Origin: Hypomyces perniciosus
Lineage: Eukaryota; Ascomycota; Sordariomycetes; Hypocreales; Hypocreaceae
Assembly (NCBI GenBank): GCA_008477525.1
Contig: SPDT01000010.1
Coordinates: 124,001 to 188,000 of the forward strand
Length of the DNA stretch: 64,000 nt
Reading direction: 5' to 3'
This document shows, one piece after another, positions 1 to 11,300 of the stretch. A program made the translations under genes and the position numbers. How positions within the stretch are numbered: position 1 is the stretch's first letter; each line of letters opens with the position of its first letter. The notes under the pieces were generated by a model that did no database searches, was not told the origin of the DNA, and saw only the letters and a list, made by a program, of their open reading frames with translations.

Positions 1-1
1 A

Positions 2-733
2 GCGCGGCTCTTCATGGGCACGCACCTGCCACAGATTTTCTTGGGGATGCAGAACCACGCGCTGAACAACATGACGATTGCAGAGGAATTTCTCAAGACG
101 GCCTACGGACTATGCAAGACGGATCCTCTACTGTTGAACGAGATGGGCATTGTGAAGTACCATCAGGACAAGCCGAAGGAGGCGGTTCAGTATTTCACGG
201 CGGCCCTTAAGGTGGCAGACGAAAATGACAGCGAACCATCAGCATGGCTTGCGGCACGCACAAACCTGGGACACGCTTTCCGGCGGCTGCGACATTTCAA
301 CAGAGCATTGGCGGAGTTTGACGAGGTGCTGCGGGTGGGTGGAAAGGATGCGGCCATATTCAGCGCCAAGGGGCTCATTTTGATGGAGCAGAACCGGCCT
401 GAGGAAGCGGTCACAGTACTGCATGAAGCCTTGGCGGTTCATCCGCAGGACAGCATTGCGACGGAGCTCTTGAACAAGGCGTTGGAGGAGACGGCGTTGA
501 TGGATGGCGCTGCGGAGGAGGAGGCCGAGGAGTTGGCTGAATTTGAGCATCACTTGGGCCGGAAGAAGCTCGAGGCGACCCGCAAAGTTAACGGCAACAG
601 GGCCGGTCGAGGCATGCTGGACAAGGGAAAGGGGAGAGTAGGCAGGCGGCGGACGATGCTGCTGGATGAGGAGGACGAAGACAAGGCAGAGGTGACAATG
701 GACATGACTGACGATGATGACGACGAGGTCTAG
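2..733 (+). CDS. cut9: APC/C subunit Cdc16/Cut9 (APC6), 3' part
   Basis: This is the C-terminal part of the TPR scaffold subunit of the anaphase-promoting complex, the nuclear ubiquitin ligase that drives exit from mitosis. The frame is open from the first bases of the window, so the true start lies upstream. About 243 residues are visible. Tandem helix pairs of TPR type cover roughly the first 160 residues, including stretches reading LLNEMGIVKYHQDKPKEAV and ARTNLGHAFRRLRHFNRAL. After them comes a basic linker and a very acidic tail ending DDDDDEV. The fold and order match the C-terminal half of Cdc16/Cut9. No intron is needed in the visible part. The acidic tail is likely disordered and probably lineage-specific. 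Another TPR protein such as Cdc23 is possible but fits less well. Confidence 0.85.
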   Translation, partial: ARLFMGTHLPQIFLGMQNHALNNMTIAEEFLKTAYGLCKTDPLLLNEMGIVKYHQDKPKEAVQYFTAALKVADENDSEPSAWLAARTNLGHAFRRLRHFNRALAEFDEVLRVGGKDAAIFSAKGLILMEQNRPEEAVTVLHEALAVHPQDSIATELLNKALEETALMDGAAEEEAEELAEFEHHLGRKKLEATRKVNGNRAGRGMLDKGKGRVGRRRTMLLDEEDEDKAEVTMDMTDDDDDEV

Positions 734-1510
734 AAGGCGTTGGACAGGCATGAGGACATCGCAGAGGGACTGTGGGGAGAACATGGAGTTGGTCTGGTTT
801 ACAGGGTGCGGCGTTATGGTGGATAACTTTATCTTTTGTCTGATGGGCATGACGACCGACCCCACGTCGAAAATGGCATGGTTTAGTGTTGAATACAATA
901 CATATATGTATAGTCAATTCTTACTCTGTCCGGATAGATATGACGGGCATTACCACTACAAGTACTCTGGGCATTACTAATCGTCAATAGGATCCGCATA
1001 ATAGTTCATATTCGCATTCGGTTGCCGAATACATCACCGTATGGAGAATGGTGTAGTGGAGTTACGGAGCTATCGGGGTGGGGAAACCGGCGCCGCAATA
1101 GCATAAGGATTTGGTGCGAGACCCCGCACATTGGAGGGCCCACTCAGGCCCACTCAGGTCTTTATCCCGAGGTCTCCAGAACTCCAGACAGGGAACTCTT
1201 GTCCTACTCTTTGCCCAACTCTTTGCCCAGGATCCAACACAGACCAACACACAATAGGCTCTGGTTGGCTGGGTTTTCGAGACGCTGCAGATGACATGGA
1301 CAAGGAGCCCAAGATGCGTTGTCCTCGGCTAGCTATGGTTGACCGGCAGAGCGGGTATAAAAGGTGGCTGGTCTGGTGTAAGTCTTGGGACTCGGGAGAG
1401 TTTGTTGGAGGATATCTCTGACAAGGACTCAGAGATAAGATTAAACTTGGACTGTTTTGTGCTTATCAGATCCGTCTTTTGTTTTCCAAAAGTGCAGTTG
1501 ACCTGCAATC
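734..1510. other. Spacer between cut9 and acetoacetyl-CoA synthetase
   Basis: This 777-bp stretch lies between two genes on the same strand. It holds the presumed 3' UTR of the first and the promoter of the second. No credible reading frame or RNA gene is visible. The only promoter-like element seen is the TATA-type sequence at 1356-1362. Confidence 0.6.
1356..1362 (+). promoter_or_regulatory. TATA-box-like element upstream of acetoacetyl-CoA synthetase
   Basis: The sequence TATAAAA lies 155 bp before the start codon at 1511, a spacing compatible with a fungal core promoter and a 5' UTR of about 100 nt. The transcription start is unknown. Confidence 0.45.
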
Positions 1511-3876
1511 ATGGATATGAACAAGATGCCGCGAAAGCTCTGGGAGCATCCCGATCCCAAGAGCACAAACATGTGGGCGTTCATGCAAGAGGCCAACAAA
1601 ACTTGTGGTCTCAATCTACAGGTAAGACATGAGAGACAGACATGAGACACACACTCCATAGGACGCTCATACCAAACAACATACTTACAATCTCGGACAG
1701 TGCTTCAACGACCTCTACAAATGGTCCTGCGACAACCGCGCCCAGTTCTACGGCCTGCTCTGGAACTTCAGACCCTATATCCACGAGGGCAACTACACCA
1801 CCGTCGTTGATGAATCGATCCCCATATCGAAACTCCCGCGGTGGTTCGAAGGCGTGCGCATGAATTGGACCGAGAACTTCCTTTACATGCCCGGGCAAAC
1901 TCCTGGAGAGCGGTCCACACGCTTGAAGGAGGATGCTAACATTGCGATGACGGAGGTCCGCGAGGGGAGCACATCAATTCGACATGTCTCGTGGGGGGAG
2001 CTGCGACGCGAGGTGGGCAAGCTGGCGGCAGCGTTAAAGGAGAGACGGTTGAAGCAGGGAGATCGGGTGGTGATGGTGGGAGGCCACTCGATGAGGACAC
2101 TGACTGTGTTTTTGGCAATAGCATGGTTGGGGGCGATATTTAGCAGTAGTTCGACGGATATGGGCGTTGGAGGACTGCTGCAGAGAACATTGCAGATCAA
2201 TCCCAAGGTGAGTGAGTGAAAGGCTTGAGTCGATTCTTGAAATAAAAGAGGGGATTTGGTGGTGCTGACGGGTGAGCAGTTTGTCTTCTTCGACGATGGA
2301 GCCTTGTATAATGGCAAGATTGTCGATCTGAGGGATAAGATCAAAGGCATGATGGAGGGCATGAAAGAGTGCGATCGGTTGGAGAAGTTCGTCATCGTCC
2401 AACGCTTCGACACCCCCTACGACACGTCCAGCATCCCCAACACTGAGAGATTGGAGCAATTCCTCGAAGCCGGCGCAAACAAGCAGCCTCCTCCCTTTGA
2501 ACGTATTGGCTTCCAAGAGCCATTCCTGATCTACTACTCCTCTGGCACGACAGGCATCCCCAAAGCCATCGTCCATGCAGCAGGTCCACTGTGTTTAAGC
2601 CATAGTCGCGAGACTGTCTTGCATCACAACCTACGCCATGAAGACGTTGGTCTGCAATACACGACGACGGGATGGATCATGTTCTTCAGCAGCGTGAGCC
2701 ACATGTTCTCCAGTGGGCGAGCTATTGTGTATGATGGCTCGCCATTCGTGCCGGACTTGAAGCTGCTTCTGCGCATTGTGGAGGAGCAGAGGGTGACGTC
2801 CTTGGGAATCAGTCCGCGGTGGATGGGCGAGCTGATGAAGAACAAGATTTCGCCTCGAGAGGTCGCGGATCTATCGAGTCTAAAGAATGTGGTGAGTACG
2901 GGCATGGTGTTGCCGGATCAGATGTTTGAGTGGTTCTACGACGAGGCCTTCCCGCCGCATGTTCAGCTGTCCAACATGTCTGGAGGAACAGATATTGTGA
3001 GTTTATACCCGTCCATTTGCTGCTCTTGGTGGTTAGTGATGTACTGACCCTGGACAGGCTGGATGTTTCACTATTAATAACCCCCTTGATCCTCTCTACG
3101 TGGGCGGCTGTATGAACGGCGCCCTCGGTGTTCCCATCGCAGTCTTCGACCATGACCTCCCAGATGGCAGCGTTGGCACTCCATTGCCTGAGGGCACGCC
3201 TGGAGATCTCGTAGCCACGGCGGCTTTCCCCAATATCCCCATCTATCTCTGGAACGACGGCCCCGAGGCAGCAACCCCTGGGCCAAAATACCACAATGCG
3301 TATTACGCACGCTTCAAAGACGTGTGGGCACAGGGCGACTTCTGCGCTATCCATCCCGTCACAAAGGCGGTTGTGATGCTAGGTCGATCAGACGGTGTAT
3401 TGAACCCGAGTGGTGTGCGGTTTGGCAGCTCGGATATTTATGCGGTGCTGGAAAAATGGTTCCCAGCCGAGATAGCAGAGAGTTTGTGCGTGGGACAGAG
3501 AAGACCGAGTGATATAGATGAGAGCGTCGTGTTGTTCTTGTTGATGAAGAATGGGGTCAAGTTGGATGGGGCGCTGCTGGCGAAGATTAAGGAGACGATT
3601 GGAAAGGAGTTGTCGAAGAGACATGTGCCGAAGTACGTGTTTGAAATGCCAGAGGTGCCGGTAAGTTGATACATTCTGCCTGCTCGTGAACATCTTGTTA
3701 CTAAAGACTGCGTATAGGTTACGGTCAATGGCAAGAAGGTGGAGTTGCCGGTCAAGGCCATCATTTCTGGGAAGACGATCAAGGCAAGCGGGACGTTGCT
3801 GAATCCGCAGAGCTTGGAGTTCTTTTACCAGTTCCAGAAGATTGAGGAGTTGATGGAGCCACAGGCCAAGTTGTAG
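1511..3876 (+). CDS. Acetoacetyl-CoA synthetase
   Basis: This cytosolic adenylate-forming enzyme makes acetoacetyl-CoA from acetoacetate, ATP and CoA and feeds sterol and fatty-acid synthesis. Five exons are inferred: 1511-1621, 1701-2207, 2280-2996, 3058-3660 and 3718-3876. They join in frame to 698 residues, close to the 670-700 usual for the family. The N-terminal ACS-type region includes the stretch WFEGVRMNWTENFL. The AMP-binding loop YYSSGTTGIPK lies near residues 291-301. The C-terminal motif TVNGKKVEL near 647-655 holds the presumed catalytic lysine (K652). The introns are 61-79 nt with GTAAG or GTGAGT donors. The start was chosen as the first ATG, opening the reading MDMNKMPRKLWEHP, which resembles family N-termini. 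The related propionyl- and acetyl-CoA synthetases differ in the C-terminal motif. Confidence 0.92.
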
Positions 3877-4069
3877 ACGCTAGATTTATAACATCGACAC
3901 GAGTCTGGCTAGATATCAATATAGAGCGATATGTTAGATAGATAGGTCGTATTAGATACAAGAGCGAGCAGACCAGTTCATACCCATTGATTCCGTTGTT
4001 CCTACTAATACATTTTGAACATCCCAAGACCAAGGCCCTCAAATCTTTACCTCTCCAAGCCATCATCCC

Positions 4070-4600
4070 TCAGATGCCCTTCCTCTCCCCCTTATCCTTC
4101 TCCACAAACTTGCCCCCATTCACCCCATACCTCCAGGCCATATACCCTACCATTCCTCCCACACTCCCCATCCCCAGTGCCCCTGTCACGCCCTGCCACC
4201 CCAACTTCGCCGGCCCAGCACCTCCCCTCAACGCCGTCGCCACCGCCGCCACGCCTATACCCGCATACGTCCAATCATCCGTCTCAACCTGTCCTCTATT
4301 CTCCAGCAATCTCCAGCTCCGATCCTGCCATTCGATTTTCTCACGGCCCCACATCCTCCCCGTGAGACCCAGGCCGACTATCGCCGTGGTGATGACGATG
4401 GATCGGGAGGAGTTGAGGAGGAGTTTCTCCGGGAGGGGCCCGGGGCGCCGGAGGGAGGGGATGGATTGGCGGATACCCACGAGGACAATGCCGATGACGG
4501 TGCCGGTGGTGATGGCGCGGGTGAGAACGTGGGTTGTGAGGATAGTGTGGGCGAGAGGTTGATCCTCTGCGTAGGGAGTGTGAGGGAAGAAGCGAGACAT
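4070..4600 (-). CDS. Small membrane protein, DUF1757-like, unknown function
   Basis: This intronless gene encodes 176 residues and is convergent with acetoacetyl-CoA synthetase, 193 bp away. I chose the ATG at 4600 (MSRFFPHTPYAEDQPLAHT). The longer frame to 4735 adds a low-complexity stretch that looks like 5' UTR. Hydrophobic or Gly/Ala-rich segments lie near residues 18-45, 68-85, 108-125 and 133-155, so a multi-spanning membrane protein is likely. The central EWQDRSWRLLENRGQVETDDW block is the most conserved-looking part. The layout resembles the fungal DUF1757 family, whose function is not known. A mitochondrial inner-membrane location is a guess from size and composition only. Confidence 0.65.
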   Translation of the reverse strand: MSRFFPHTPYAEDQPLAHTILTTHVLTRAITTGTVIGIVLVGIRQSIPSLRRPGPLPEKLLLNSSRSIVITTAIVGLGLTGRMWGREKIEWQDRSWRLLENRGQVETDDWTYAGIGVAAVATALRGGAGPAKLGWQGVTGALGMGSVGGMVGYMAWRYGVNGGKFVEKDKGERKGI

Positions 4601-5319
4601 GGTGATGGTGATGTGATGATATGATATGATAAGGTGTGATGATGGGCTCTGGATGACTCCGGGATGGCGTCTCCTGGAAGAGACAAAGTCGCTTGCGCTC
4701 CCAATTGATGTAAAACCTGTCCAGCTACCCTGCACCCGATCACGAACGGGATGAAATGAAATTGACAGGCGGGAGAGGATGCAGAGTCAGGATTCTTAGC
4801 TGCAGAAATATCTCTCGAATCCAGGTTCAGCCCTGCAATCAGCTCGCTAGAATTCGTCAGCTCCAGTCTCAGCCTCCCCCGTGCATCACCGAACCTTGTT
4901 CTGTGGATTCATTAATGCTCCGATTGTCCTCCGATCTCGTCTCTATTATAGTACTAACAATACTTCGTACTACTCCGCAATCTGCACATATGAATCCATG
5001 GATGTTTAGTAAAATTCATAAACTTCTTGTACTTTGATTGATTAGTTATGTAGCTACCATATGCTCCGCATAGTACTTCGTAACGGGGCCTTGAAATAAA
5101 CCCTCGTCCTTTTCTCATCATACTGCTCACAAACAACCTTATTCTAGCCACATCCTATCATACCTCGCACCCAAGGCAATGTACTCATACACTCCCGTTC
5201 CTTTTGCCGGAAACGCCTTGCTGGAAAGAAACACTGAAAGGTCATCCTCCCTACACCTGTCCGCCAAATATGCCCTAGACCCCCTTCCCCCCTAAGAATC
5301 AAATAGAAAGAAAACAGCA
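4601..5319. other. Spacer between the DUF1757-like gene and TRA1
   Basis: This 719-bp stretch is the promoter side of the DUF1757-like gene and the 3' flank of TRA1. It contains two copies of the dispersed motif TACTTCGTA, at 4961-4969 and 5074-5082. No gene is supported. Confidence 0.6.
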
Positions 5320-8300
5320 TTACATATATGGCATCCACAATGCGTCGCACTGCGCAAGATTCATTGGGTTCACCGCCTTGGCGATGGCGTCAATGACTGT
5401 CTGGTTCGCAGGCAAGTTCCCTGATGGGTTGTGAGCCAGGCTGATGGCTCGCTTCACAATCGAGTCGCTGTTGACTTGCACCGAGTCGCGCAGCTGGCTC
5501 TCGCTGATTCCGCTTCGGTGGTTGCTTGTCAGCCAGAAGATCATCTCGTCTCGTACAAACAAAGTCAGAGCATGCTCAAGCTCCTGTTCGGGCTCCGTCA
5601 GGCATCGCGCAATCGCCATGACTGAGCAGGCAAAGATGCCTTCCATAGCCAGAGGGCCCATGAGAGTTTGCAAGTTCGGCGTCAGACGGAACGGCACCGG
5701 CTCCGGGTTGTGGAAGAACGGCTTCGACGCACTCATGTAAGACATGAGCTCAGAGCCCCAGATGTTGCCGGATCCTCGGGCAATGTTCATCTTAGCGGGA
5801 TACCGGTTGTGCATGTACAGAATATAGGTCATAAATGTCAACGCCGATAGCTGATACGAGAATTGACGTCGGAAGAGCCAGAATTCTGCAAACTGAGGGA
5901 ACACCTGCTGGAAATACTCTAGCGCCACTGTAGACGGCACCCATTTCTCCTGAATCGCGTTGAATACCTCCAGCCGCGCCGTCGGGTTCAATTCGGGCTT
6001 GCTCTGTACAATATTGTCAGCAATCATGCCTACTAATCCTATCATTGGCTTGTGAGAGAAACTAACCTGGCCCTTAGACTCCAGCACACCCCGGAGCTTT
6101 TCCAATGTGAACAATATGGGCTCATCCTTGGACATACCCATCCGTCTGCAGTGGTCCTCGTAAACGCCATGCAGCGTGATGTAGGATGTATCCTCTTGCA
6201 CAATTCTGATATGTGGCGCCAGAGGGACCATCAGTGGCAGGGTAAACCGTAGATCGCGGCGTCGGCTCTCCTTCTTTCGGCTTAGTGTTTGATTGAGATG
6301 CCGGAAGAGCTGTAAAATCCTCTCTTCACGCCGGCAGTGTCTCGCGGCAGGATGCTGCACAGCCCACGAGTGAACACTGCCATCGTGGCCACGCATCTTG
6401 AGTCTGCGGTATGAAGCGTTGATCGAACGTACCAGGTCGACGTTGGGTAGGAACCGTTCGATGCGGATAAAGTCTTGGTTCTTATCCTTATGCTGCAGGT
6501 ACTGGCCAGGGATCTCGACCTCGTCAAACTTCTGGTACCGGAACTCACTAAGGTGTGGAGAGAACGCCTCGAGGGGCGCGTGTCCAATACGGCGGTCCAA
6601 TTTCTCCTCGAACTTGGTCCGCCAACGCCGTAGCTTGTGAATGTACTCATACATTGTAGGCTTGACCTCAACAAAGTCCGCCTCAAATGATTTCTTGATA
6701 TGACTGGGTAGAATTGTCTCCGCGAACCTAGTGATATTGGTCTCTGTGGCTGGCGGGAGCTTGACACTCTTGGCAAACGAGGCAGGTGTCCGACTAACAT
6801 ACGTCAGTGCATCATTAAGCAGTGCAACGATAAGTCGGTAGGCGTCTTCATCCGGCGGGCACTTGAAGTGTTTCTGAATCTGATCTACCATTGTTTCCAT
6901 TGAGAGCGCCAACAGCGGGAAAGCCGTCTTCAGTACCGACATAATTTCCTCTGTGAGTTCCCATGGCGGCCTCTTCTGACCAGGCTGTTGCTGAGCCTGC
7001 ACCTGCTGCGGTTGCTGTTCCTGGCCCTGCCCACCGTTGGCGGCTGGGGCAGTCGTTGTGGTGCCGTTTGTGTCGTTGCTTTCGGTCTTGATTTGAGTGG
7101 CCTCGCCTGCGTTTGTGGTCCCTGGCCGAGGCATACCTCCCTCAACCTTGGATTGTTCTTGTTTTACCAACGCAGGGGAAGCCATTGGCTTGCCGTTGGC
7201 CGCCGCCGCCGCCACAGACTGAGCTCGTTGTCGTGCCTTCTCCTTGGCTTCCTGGTTCTTCTTGATAGCAACCATATCCTCTCGGTTAGTTCGAAGCTGG
7301 AAGTACAAGGCTTGAGGGTATGATTTGGCGATGCTGAGCAGAATCTGGTAAACACGAGGAGCTTCTTTGTGACCCAATCCAGTCAACAGCTGAGGAATGA
7401 ACGTGATCCAGTACCACGTTGGAGTCTCGCCTTTAAAGTCATCAAATCCCAAGGCGATAGTACCCTTAGCGTCGTCCAAGCTTAGGAGCCAGAGGATCCT
7501 GGCCAATAGTTTTCGGGACTTCGCGCTCTTGTAACTACCTGCCGCCTGCAAGTACGACGTCAAGGCCTGTCTTGCAGCATTCAAGTCTGACGGATCTTCT
7601 TTGAACTTGCGGTCGTTGAAATAGCCCCATTCCGCCCATGCCTTGGCCGCACCAATATCAAAGTATAGAGCGGTACCATACGCCGAGTCAGCCTCATCCT
7701 TCTGCTTCAGTTTCTCCAGGAACATGCCCTTGAGAGTGTAGAATTCAGCCTTCTGCTGCGGATTGAAGTAGTTGAGATTTGTGTTGTTGATGACATCCAA
7801 ACCGCTTGTTAATTCCTCGGGGTTTTCGTAATGGCACCTGGCCTGTTCTCTAAGCTTCAGGAAGGCTTCCTGAATCTCGATGTTGGGAAGCGTGTAGATG
7901 CGACTCAATTGACTGATGCAAACTTCGGGCAAGCTATGCTTGCGGGCTACATGGGCGAACCTGTTTATTATCCAGGCCGTCTCATGGTACCCACGGTAGG
8001 CAAAGGAAGACGCACCCCCTGCATTCTGCTGGCCTTGTTGGGGTAGCAGCTGGAGGTAGGTCTGGTTGATGAGATTGAAGATGTGTTGTCTCCAAGTCAC
8101 CAAATCTTGCCAAGCCGTGATATCGTCCCATATGTTGGGTAGTCGATCGCGCCAGGCTCCAAGCAGCAGCTTCAACTCGCCTGACTTGACGTCAAGATTT
8201 GACGCGTTTGTGTTCGCCAAGCTCTGACAGATGACGCTCGCATCGTGCAATTCCACAAGTTGTTGGAAGTTTTGGAGCAGTGGGATGTGAGCATTGGTCA

Positions 8301-11300
8301 GCCTTACTGGAAGCTGATGCCACTTCCTAATGGACAGTTGTATCGCTTCGTCGCATACACGAGCAAAGTCGTTTGCAGCCTCTTGCTGGTTATGGAATTT
8401 GAGAAGAGACATGAATGCCTGGAAGAACGCCCGACGTGGTGTTGGGGCATCCATGACACCTTTGATGATGTTATCAAGGGCCTCCCGATGTTGCTCATCT
8501 TGCCACATTTCGGTGTTACGCCATGCACATTCGAGTAGCAGGTCCTGGAAATTTTCGTGCTTGGCGAAGTCCTGGAGGATCTCCCATTGTTGCAATTTCT
8601 GAGCGCACAACACCCAGTGATCTTCCCAGAGCATGTACTCGGCTTGCGAAAACGGAATCACGCCAGTTCTTGCCTTGATCTGGGCGTTCTCGTACAGCTT
8701 TTGGGCCTTGTCCCACATTCCATTCTGTTCGTAAGAAAGGCCAGCGTTGGTCTCGACAAATTGACAGCGCCGTCTCCATGTTCCGTAAAACAGATCATCC
8801 TCCTGCAGAGACGCATACAAATCCACAAGGGCATCCAAGTTACTCTCGCGAACCGTGGCCGACTCCTTGCCCGGTTTGATTGCAGCATTTTCTAACTGAA
8901 CCAGCGCTGTATACCAGGCATCATATGTCTTGGCCTCGAATTTCAGGACGTGTGGAGGAAGCTTGCAGTCTGGCCAGGTCTTTGCAGCACCCTCTACCAG
9001 GGATTGAACGACATTTGGACGCTTGTCAATCTGACGACTGTGGTAGTCCTTGGTTAACAAAGCTACCATTCCACGTTCGAGATCTGGTCGCTCATCCCGA
9101 ATTGTAGCAGACCAGTATATCGGGAACGCTGTGACCCAAAGCTGATGAGCCAGTTGATTATCGATGTGCTGTAACTGCATCAGTGGTTCAATCAGATCTC
9201 GAACCTTGACGTCGCCAATTTCAGACATGAATCGGCGGTGGCTTGTCATCAAGGCCTCGAACTTATCATCAGACATCATATTAGGCTCTCTGTTGTCCTT
9301 GTCCTTGGGATAGACGGCAGACAGCTGGGATGGGGCGATAACTTTGAAGTCGTCCGAGTGAAGCTGTATGTTCGTGTTCAACTCCACAGCACCAAGCAGG
9401 AGCTGGTTAGCTTGAGCAAGCCAGTAAGAGTCGGCAAGAGTATCCCAATTCTGCGAAGTCAGAATGTATGAGAGACGGACACTAGCAGTTTTGGATAAGC
9501 TCTTGTCAAAGATGGCCATGAAGCGATTGCGCATCTCGACGTCGATTGCTCTGGTGCCAATAAGGAATGCATGCTCCATTCGCACAGTTAGCTCTGTCCG
9601 AGTTATTTTGGGGTCTTCATATATCCGAATCACAAGCTCCAAGAATTTTGACAACATCGTCGGATCTTGCCTGTGCTCAAAGGAGAGCATCTTGTGGAGA
9701 ACCGCTGTCTTCTCCTTAAGAGTAGGCCAAGTTCCTTCGGACCGGAAAACCCAGCCTTCCACCATGCCCAGAATCTCGGTACACAATTCTATGTGCATAG
9801 ATTTCTCAACAAGGGTTGCTAGAACGCTTAAGAAAGGTCGCCGGTTATCGCCCAAAGTCTCCATCCGCAATGCTACGACCTGGATCTCTTTGATCATCAA
9901 CCTGGTTTGTATCTCAAGTTCATAAGCAGATAGCTCCCCTGCATTGCCGTTTGCATCCTGGTTTCGTTGATTCATGCCTGCCGCTTGACTTGCTAAGGCA
10001 TTATAATGCTGAACGTGTTCCCTCGCGTGCTTGCTCTGCAGGGCTTTCATCAGAGATGAAATGTGCTGATCAATAATGGCCGGCTTGCGATTTCCCACAG
10101 ACCACAAAATATTGACGCCCGAAACATACAAATTGCTGTTCATTTGCTCTGTTGCCAGCTGTGAAAGATACGCCACAATCTCAGATGTTTGGACTTCGGG
10201 TTCGGTGTCTGCGTCTGCGTCCTCCATGGGTGTATCCTCTGGCACCGCATCGAGTATGCGCTTGATGGTCGACTTGAGGTCTCGTCCATCATCATATTTC
10301 TTATCAGAAAGATGCAAACAATCCTGAATCTCGGGGTTTTCTGACTTCAGGCATTTCTCCAAGACTTTTTGCATCGCGGCGATATTCTTTTGAATCCATT
10401 CATCAGACTTGAAGTTCAGAATGATCCGAACCACTTGCAGAGTGTTGATGATATTCGTGAGAAACTTTTCATCATATTTTTCCTTGTCAGTTGGGTCGGC
10501 ATTGAGAATTCCTTGTGTCTTGTCACTTGCAAGGATGATATCAGTGACGTTAGGGAACAAGTCAAGATCGAGATCGCCCCAACATTGAGGCTGAACCAGG
10601 TTGTAGAGAAGAGTCATGGCTTTCTTGCATAGTTCTATACTCGGCGGTGGCGGGACATTGAGTGAACTCGTAGTATTATCTCGAGGCTTGGCTGATGGCA
10701 ATTGGTATCTTTCATTCAGCTGTGCAATGAACTCAACAAGATATTTAATCATCTTGAGCCGGAATTGAGGAGGAATCTGGTACTCAGGTCGGTCGCCAGC
10801 TAGCACATTCTGCCTCATCATTGGAGGCGACGCTATTGGCTGGTCACTATCCAGTTTCCGTTTCCGAGAAGTTGGAGATTCTGACAGTGCGCGTGACGCA
10901 AGGATAGGGGAATTCTTGCCCTCAATTCGCCATTGCTCCCAAGTCCAAATCAGCCACATCATATTAAGGGCCAGCTTCTTGCTTTCATGGGAGGGGTTCG
11001 GTGGGGCTGCGACTTTTCGCAGAGAGGATATTATCAACATCGCATACTTGTCCCGGGCCTCATAGAACAGTTCTGGGTGTCTAACCAGGAAGTGGAAGAT
11101 GCTTGTCATTTGCTGTACATTCTGTCCCTCATCAGCCAGTATGCGACGTGGTGCCACAGCCCAGGGGGCGTTGCGCTCGTTAGGCCCGGTGCCACAGCGC
11201 TTGGGCAGGACTGGTGCGATGAGCTCCAAGGCCTGGGTCACCAAAGCACGTCCTTCATTCTGGTTCGTCTTCAATAGAGAAAGATAGACTTGGCTAACAA

